This document shows positions 60,284 through 64,000 of a DNA stretch of 64,000 bases, piece after piece. A program made the translations under genes and the position numbers. Position 1 is the first letter of the stretch. The number at the start of each line of letters is the position of its first letter. The stretch comes from an uncultured Clostridia bacterium (GTDB taxonomy: Bacteria; Bacillota; Clostridia; UMGS1810). The notes under the pieces were generated by a model. That model did no database searches and was not told where the DNA came from. It worked only from the letters and a program-made list of their open reading frames with translations. Where the stretch lies: the NCBI GenBank assembly GCA_934500875.1, contig CAKSTL010000010.1, positions 52,244 to 116,243 on the forward strand. Reading direction: 5' to 3'.

Positions 60284-61311
60284 TTTAAATCCTCCATGTT
60301 TTTATTATTATGTAGAAATTTTTTATTCAGTTCTTTTAGCAGTGAGTCGGCATATATTTTAAATCCTGCGTCGTTTGGGTGAAGGTAATAATCACGATAG
60401 TACACGGTATTGTTCGGTATGAAATTTATACCGTTAATAAAATGTATATTTTTGTGATATGTTGCAAGTTTCCGGAGTGTATCGGCAATCAGCGAGAAAC
60501 TGCCGAGTTTATGAGTTTCGTTGGTATCGGCACGCCAAATCGGAGCAAGTGCAAAGATTGGTACATTGGGATAGTTTTTTGCGAGATTTTTATAAAATTT
60601 AAAGCATCGATTTTTAAAATCCTCAAAATCAGACCCTCTCCAATCATTTGTACCATATGCAACTGTTATAAATTTCGGCAGAATATTTCCTTTGTGTTTT
60701 GTAAGCTCAGGCATAAAAACCGAGCCGCCTATTCCCTTATTAATTACATCGGCATCAAGCATATCAGCTAATCTTGACGCATAGGAAAGAGAAGATTTTG
60801 CGGCATCATAACCTTGTGTTATCGAATCGCCGTACATAATCACTTTTTCCGCTTTTTGTATCGGCTTTATGACTGCTTTATCATCAAGTTCGATTTTTCT
60901 TATCATTCCTTGAACGGACCACGGAAAGCAAATGCAAATATGCTTTATACCCGTCTTCAAATAAAAAGCTTTTTGTCTGTCTTCAAGGTTATATTTCTTA
61001 TAAGGATACCGTGGCTCATTGTTAAAATTTTTTATTTGTCCCAACATAATACCGTTGCAGAGTACGTCGAATGAATAAAAATTTCTCGTGTGCGGATTTG
61101 ACTTCTTTGTACTTACTGCTATTGAAATGTATTTACTATCGGTTTGAAACTCTATTCTTACGCCTGCTGTTGACCAGCTATTATCTTTCCCATAACTTAA
61201 TCTATTCCGTTCTTGCTCGGAAAACCTTGAAAATATAATTTTATTACCGGCTGTTTCTGTATATTCGGTTCCGAATGCGAGAGATTGTATCAGCTTGTTT
61301 TCCAGTATCAT
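60280..61311 (-). CDS. SGNH/GDSL-type hydrolase
   Basis: This 343-residue hydrolase has an N-terminal beta domain (about 30-130) and an SGNH domain. The catalytic block MYGDSITQG, the Gly of NKGIGGS, the Asn of VAYGTNDWRG and the terminal YLHPNDAG (Asp-x-x-His region) are all visible. It likely removes acyl groups from a sugar or related metabolite in the cytosol. ATG 61311 is preferred over 61323 on spacing from a weak GGGTGA. It lies 21 bases after the dehydroquinase-like gene. Confidence 0.88.
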   Translation of the reverse strand: MILENKLIQSLAFGTEYTETAGNKIIFSRFSEQERNRLSYGKDNSWSTAGVRIEFQTDSKYISIAVSTKKSNPHTRNFYSFDVLCNGIMLGQIKNFNNEPRYPYKKYNLEDRQKAFYLKTGIKHICICFPWSVQGMIRKIELDDKAVIKPIQKAEKVIMYGDSITQGYDAAKSSLSYASRLADMLDADVINKGIGGSVFMPELTKHKGNILPKFITVAYGTNDWRGSDFEDFKNRCFKFYKNLAKNYPNVPIFALAPIWRADTNETHKLGSFSLIADTLRKLATYHKNIHFINGINFIPNNTVYYRDYYLHPNDAGFKIYADSLLKELNKKFLHNNKNMEDLK

Positions 61312-61331
61312 AATTTCACCCATTATTGTCG

Positions 61332-62093
61332 TTACTTATCCGGATTATAGTCCATATTATCCGTAATATACCTCACAAATTTCAGGGGTGGCTGTGTTCT
61401 GGTTGCCAATTCGTCGTATTGCTGCACGCAAAGACTCATACAACTGCCGAGCATCGGTGAAACAAGTCTGTGAATTTTGTAATGTGTACCGCCTGACAAA
61501 AAGAGAAATGGTATTTTAAGTTCTTTTTTCAATAGACTTGTTATTCTTATATTTTCCGCTTCTTCTTCCTCGTCGTTTGCTGCAGTTACAATTTTTGAAA
61601 TATCCGCACCCCTTTTTTGATGCTCGTATGCAATCCCAAGCACCTCGTCAGCCTCGGCATACCTATACAAATGTGATGAGAGTAAAACAGATTTTCCCAT
61701 ATTGTGTATTTCGTCAATGATTTTTTTCTGTTTATCTATTGCCCGGGGATTTTTGGCAAGTTCGTCAGGAGATTTATCAAATGTATCACCCATAATATCA
61801 CCTAGAGTTCCGCCGAGTTTCAGTCCCTCAATAAGTCCCTGCATACACTCTTCGTCGGACAGTCCGGCATTGTACCCGTATCTGTAATTCGTTATATAAA
61901 ACGGTCTGCCGGCAGATGAGGCATATATTTCTTTTAAGTGTGTCCGCTCTTTTGGTTCAAGTCTGCAAATTTGCAGACCAAAAGCATCCGCACCCTCATA
62001 AACCGCATTTCTTATCGTATTTATCGCATTTGCCGCCGTTTCGGACTGAATCATGACCGTTACGGTCGGTCTGTAGTTTGTCAGAAATTTCAC
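61332..62093 (-). CDS. Type I 3-dehydroquinate dehydratase-like protein
   Basis: This 253-residue TIM-barrel protein resembles class I dehydroquinases (AroD). The Schiff-base lysine is K167 in ADISKIVTAAND and the catalytic histidine H141 in LSSHLYRY. The closing PFLFLSGGTHYKIHRL region corresponds to the substrate-binding Arg/Ser loop. Usual AroD has SYHDF at the His site; here it is SSHLY, and the sequence is divergent. No other shikimate gene is present. In this operon it probably dehydrates or opens a beta-hydroxy ketone or sugar-acid derivative, working with the SDR. GTG 62093 is the start, two bases after the SDR stop. Confidence 0.75.
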   Translation of the reverse strand: MKFLTNYRPTVTVMIQSETAANAINTIRNAVYEGADAFGLQICRLEPKERTHLKEIYASSAGRPFYITNYRYGYNAGLSDEECMQGLIEGLKLGGTLGDIMGDTFDKSPDELAKNPRAIDKQKKIIDEIHNMGKSVLLSSHLYRYAEADEVLGIAYEHQKRGADISKIVTAANDEEEEAENIRITSLLKKELKIPFLFLSGGTHYKIHRLVSPMLGSCMSLCVQQYDELATRTQPPLKFVRYITDNMDYNPDK

Positions 62094-62095
62094 TT

Positions 62096-62854
62096 TCAGT
62101 TACACCTTCCCATGGCGTTTCTGCCGCCGTCTATCATTATATTTTCTCCGTTAATAAATTGTCCTTTATCGGATGCTATAAATAGGATTAAATCTATAAT
62201 TTCCTGCGGATTTGCCGCTCTTCCGAGAAGTGTTTTCATATTAGCCATTGCCGCTCTTGTTAAAACGGGTCCGGGGGATACGCATACACAGCGAACATTA
62301 TATTTTGCTCCGTATTGCGCAAGTGATTTTGTAAGACCGAACATAACTCCGCTCTTTGCGGTAGGATAGTCCATTCCTCGACCGTCGCCCTCTTTGCCTG
62401 TTATTGAGCCTATGTTTATGATAAGTCCGCTTTTTTGTTCGCGCATCTGTTTCATACAAGCGTGTGCAAAATAAAATTGTCCCTTTAAGTTAACGTCAAT
62501 TCCCCAGTCATACACATCTATCGGTATATCGGGAAATTCAAGTTTTCCGTCAACATTCAGCATACGCACTGCCGTACCGCCGGCGAAGTTTGTGAGTATA
62601 TCAATCGAGCCAAACTTTTCCACTGCCATATCTCTTGCTGCGCAAACAGCACTATAATCACGGACATCGCACAGAAATCCTGCCGCAATTCCGTTGCCAA
62701 GGGAATTTATCTTGGCAACTTCAGTTTTTAATGTGTTTGAATTTACGTCGCACATCAAAACGTTTCCGCCAAGCTTTGCGAAATTCTCTGAAAATATAAG
62801 TCCCATTCCCGAGGCAGCGCCGGTTACTATTGCAGTTTTTCCGTTAAATTCCAT
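62096..62854 (-). CDS. Short-chain dehydrogenase/reductase
   Basis: This 252-residue NAD(P)-dependent oxidoreductase heads the operon. The cofactor motif is VTGAASGMG, followed by NFAG, the catalytic Ser in INIGSITG and YPTAK (Tyr-x-x-x-Lys). DVNSNTLKTE after the second strand suggests NAD preference (Asp at the end of strand two). It would oxidise a hydroxyl to a ketone before the dehydroquinase-like step. AAAGGA precedes the ATG. The gene is divergent from AraC regulator 5. Confidence 0.94.
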   Translation of the reverse strand: MEFNGKTAIVTGAASGMGLIFSENFAKLGGNVLMCDVNSNTLKTEVAKINSLGNGIAAGFLCDVRDYSAVCAARDMAVEKFGSIDILTNFAGGTAVRMLNVDGKLEFPDIPIDVYDWGIDVNLKGQFYFAHACMKQMREQKSGLIINIGSITGKEGDGRGMDYPTAKSGVMFGLTKSLAQYGAKYNVRCVCVSPGPVLTRAAMANMKTLLGRAANPQEIIDLILFIASDKGQFINGENIMIDGGRNAMGRCN

Positions 62855-62879
62855 TTAAATCATTCCTTTCAGTCTTTTG

Positions 62880-62923
62880 TACAATTGTATCATATTGACA
62901 GACAAAATAAAATATACTATAAT
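62880..62923 (+). promoter_or_regulatory. Consensus promoter and palindrome in the divergent SDR/AraC intergenic region
   Basis: TTGACA (62895-62900), a 17-base spacer and TATAAT (62918-62923) are a full sigma-A consensus, directed at AraC regulator 5. A ten-base palindrome TACAATTGTA (62880-62889) lies just upstream. It also contains TACAAT, which could be the -10 of the minus-strand operon. Confidence 0.75.
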
Positions 62924-62960
62924 GTTAAATATGGGAACAATACTACTTTTGAGGTGTGTT

Positions 62961-63749
62961 ATGGATATACTCGCAAACACAAAATTGAAATTTTTAAACA
63001 TAGGGAAATATGGCGGAATGTACGCTGATACAGCTGATTTTTTAAATCTGCCGCGTCCTTTTTTTAGTATTGGAATTATACTTGAAGGAACAGGTGATTT
63101 TTATGGACAAAATTCCGAATGTGTCAGTGTCTTTCCAGGGGATATTATTATTGTACCGAATGCAGCCGCATATGTTTCACATTGGAGGGGCAATCCGCAC
63201 ATAACATACATAACTTTTCATTTTATTCTTGAAAGCGGACTCGGTAAAAGCATTCCCATTCAAAAAATATGCGGATTTGAACACTTAATAAATGATTTCT
63301 GTTATGCTTACGATAACTTTTCGACACCCGAAGCTTCATTTAAAATTATTAGTATTTTCTACAATATACTGAATGAAATATTCCCAAAAATAAAAAAAAT
63401 ATCTGAAAGGCAAGTCCGCACATCTGTTAAAAAAACCATTGATTACATTACATTAAATTATACAAAATGTATAGCAATTTCTGAACTTGCAGAAATTTCA
63501 AATCTTTCGCCGTCAAGGTTTTTTTCTGTTTTTAAAAGTGAGACAGGTATGACACCGATAGAATACAAAAATCGTTTATGTGTTCAAAATGCCGAAAAAC
63601 TCCTGATTACCAACGATTTGTCTATTGAGGAAATAAGCGAAAAGATGGGATTCAATTCTGCATCATATTTCAGACGGATTTTTAGAAAATATGTTGGAAA
63701 ATCACCCCGTGAATATAAAAACAGTGTTTGTGCGGATTTGAGACTGTAG
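62961..63749 (+). CDS. AraC-family transcription regulator 5
   Basis: This 262-residue regulator has an N-terminal cupin (FSIGIILEGTGDFYGQNSEC, ECVSVFPGDIIIVPNAAAY). Its HTH pair is AEISNLSPSRFFSVFKSETG and ISEKMGFNSASYFRRIFRKY. GAGGTG precedes ATG 62961; the longer upstream reading covers the promoter. It is divergent from the SDR operon and likely controls it. The strong promoter suggests substantial basal expression, so a repressor or dual role is possible. Confidence 0.94.
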   Translation: MDILANTKLKFLNIGKYGGMYADTADFLNLPRPFFSIGIILEGTGDFYGQNSECVSVFPGDIIIVPNAAAYVSHWRGNPHITYITFHFILESGLGKSIPIQKICGFEHLINDFCYAYDNFSTPEASFKIISIFYNILNEIFPKIKKISERQVRTSVKKTIDYITLNYTKCIAISELAEISNLSPSRFFSVFKSETGMTPIEYKNRLCVQNAEKLLITNDLSIEEISEKMGFNSASYFRRIFRKYVGKSPREYKNSVCADLRL

Positions 63750-63788
63750 GATTAGACAAATTGAGTTTCGGATTTAACGAGAAAGTTG

Positions 63789-64000
63789 CTATTTAAATAT
63801 ATATAGTTTTGCTTTAACCTTGTCTAGGCGGACAAACGGTTCTGCCCAATATCGTGAGTCAAACGAATTGTTTCGATTGTCGCCCATGACAAAATAACTG
63901 CCTTTGGGAACAATATAAGTAAATCCGTTTTCGGTGATCCGTTCTCCTTCTGTTGCCGCTATGCGTTTGACAAGCATTTTTCCATCATGCTCAAATATTA
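63789..64000 (-). CDS. lepB: Signal peptidase I, 5' end outside the window
   Basis: The last 69 residues are present and the frame stays open to base 64000. GKMLVKRIAATEGERI contains the catalytic Lys region (box D), and VMGDNRNNSFDSRYWAE is the GDN-x-x-x-SxDSR motif (box E). It removes signal peptides from exported proteins, of which this window encodes several. It marks a return to housekeeping genes after the accessory block. Confidence 0.93.
   Translation of the reverse strand, partial: IFEHDGKMLVKRIAATEGERITENGFTYIVPKGSYFVMGDNRNNSFDSRYWAEPFVRLDKVKAKLYIFK

Noticed and set aside
1..64000. rRNA, tRNA, CRISPR arrays, insertion sequences, integrases and phage genes
   Set aside because: Looked for on both strands; no characteristic sequence or protein was recognised.

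Overview
The window looks like a chromosomal segment of an AT-rich, anaerobic, Gram-positive Clostridia member, probably from a gut-like or other plant-polysaccharide habitat. The main evidence is a single polypeptide joining IspH (LytB) to ribosomal-protein-S1 repeats, a HutP-family regulator, a YtvI/AI-2E-type membrane protein of the kind linked to sporulation, rubredoxin, an archaeal-type phosphoglycerate mutase, SLH-domain surface proteins, strong Shine-Dalgarno sites and several TTG/GTG starts. I saw no rRNA, tRNA, CRISPR array, transposase or phage module.

Bases 1-14.3 kb are mostly housekeeping. In order they hold a partial HI0933-type flavoprotein, a small membrane-anchored unknown, a HutP homologue, cmk, a PlsC-like acyltransferase and ispH-rpsA, ending at a strong terminator. 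Next, on the minus strand, come an unrecognised protein with an ADP-ribosyltransferase-like motif set and galE. The plus strand then carries a branched-chain aminotransferase, phosphoglycerate mutase, a YtvI-like protein, a small unknown, secG, rubredoxin and an O-acetylhomoserine sulfhydrylase behind a structured leader. An MGMT-type protein and an NlpC/P60 hydrolase follow on the minus strand.

Bases 14.4-27.3 kb form a glycyl-radical-enzyme (GRE) region: a truncated GRE N-terminus, three AraC regulators, one stand-alone GRE, and a five-gene operon (GRE, activating enzyme, beta-lactamase-fold hydrolase, second GRE, M20 peptidase). The two operon GREs are close paralogues with a Cys-x-Glu active-site motif. 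The stand-alone GRE has Cys but no Glu there. I recognise no described pathway with this layout, and it is the best candidate for a new system in the window.

Bases 27.5-57.3 kb form a polysaccharide-utilisation region on the plus strand. It starts with a large secreted beta-helix protein. An AraC regulator and a GtaA-like protein precede a lipoprotein/two-permease sugar importer without its ATPase. Then come a second large modular secreted protein, a multidomain GH10 xylanase-like enzyme, two SLH or SLH-like surface proteins, and a run of enzymes without signal peptides: GH31, mannose-6-phosphate isomerase, GH5-like, SGNH esterase, beta-helix and GH94 phosphorylase. The logic appears to be outside cleavage, oligosaccharide import and inside trimming.

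Bases 57.4-63.8 kb hold a tightly packed minus-strand operon (SDR, type-I-dehydroquinase-like, SGNH hydrolase, quinone-oxidoreductase-like, beta-lactamase-fold hydrolase, YitT). It diverges from an AraC gene with a consensus promoter. The window ends inside a signal peptidase I gene. No gene-free stretch exceeds 300 bases.
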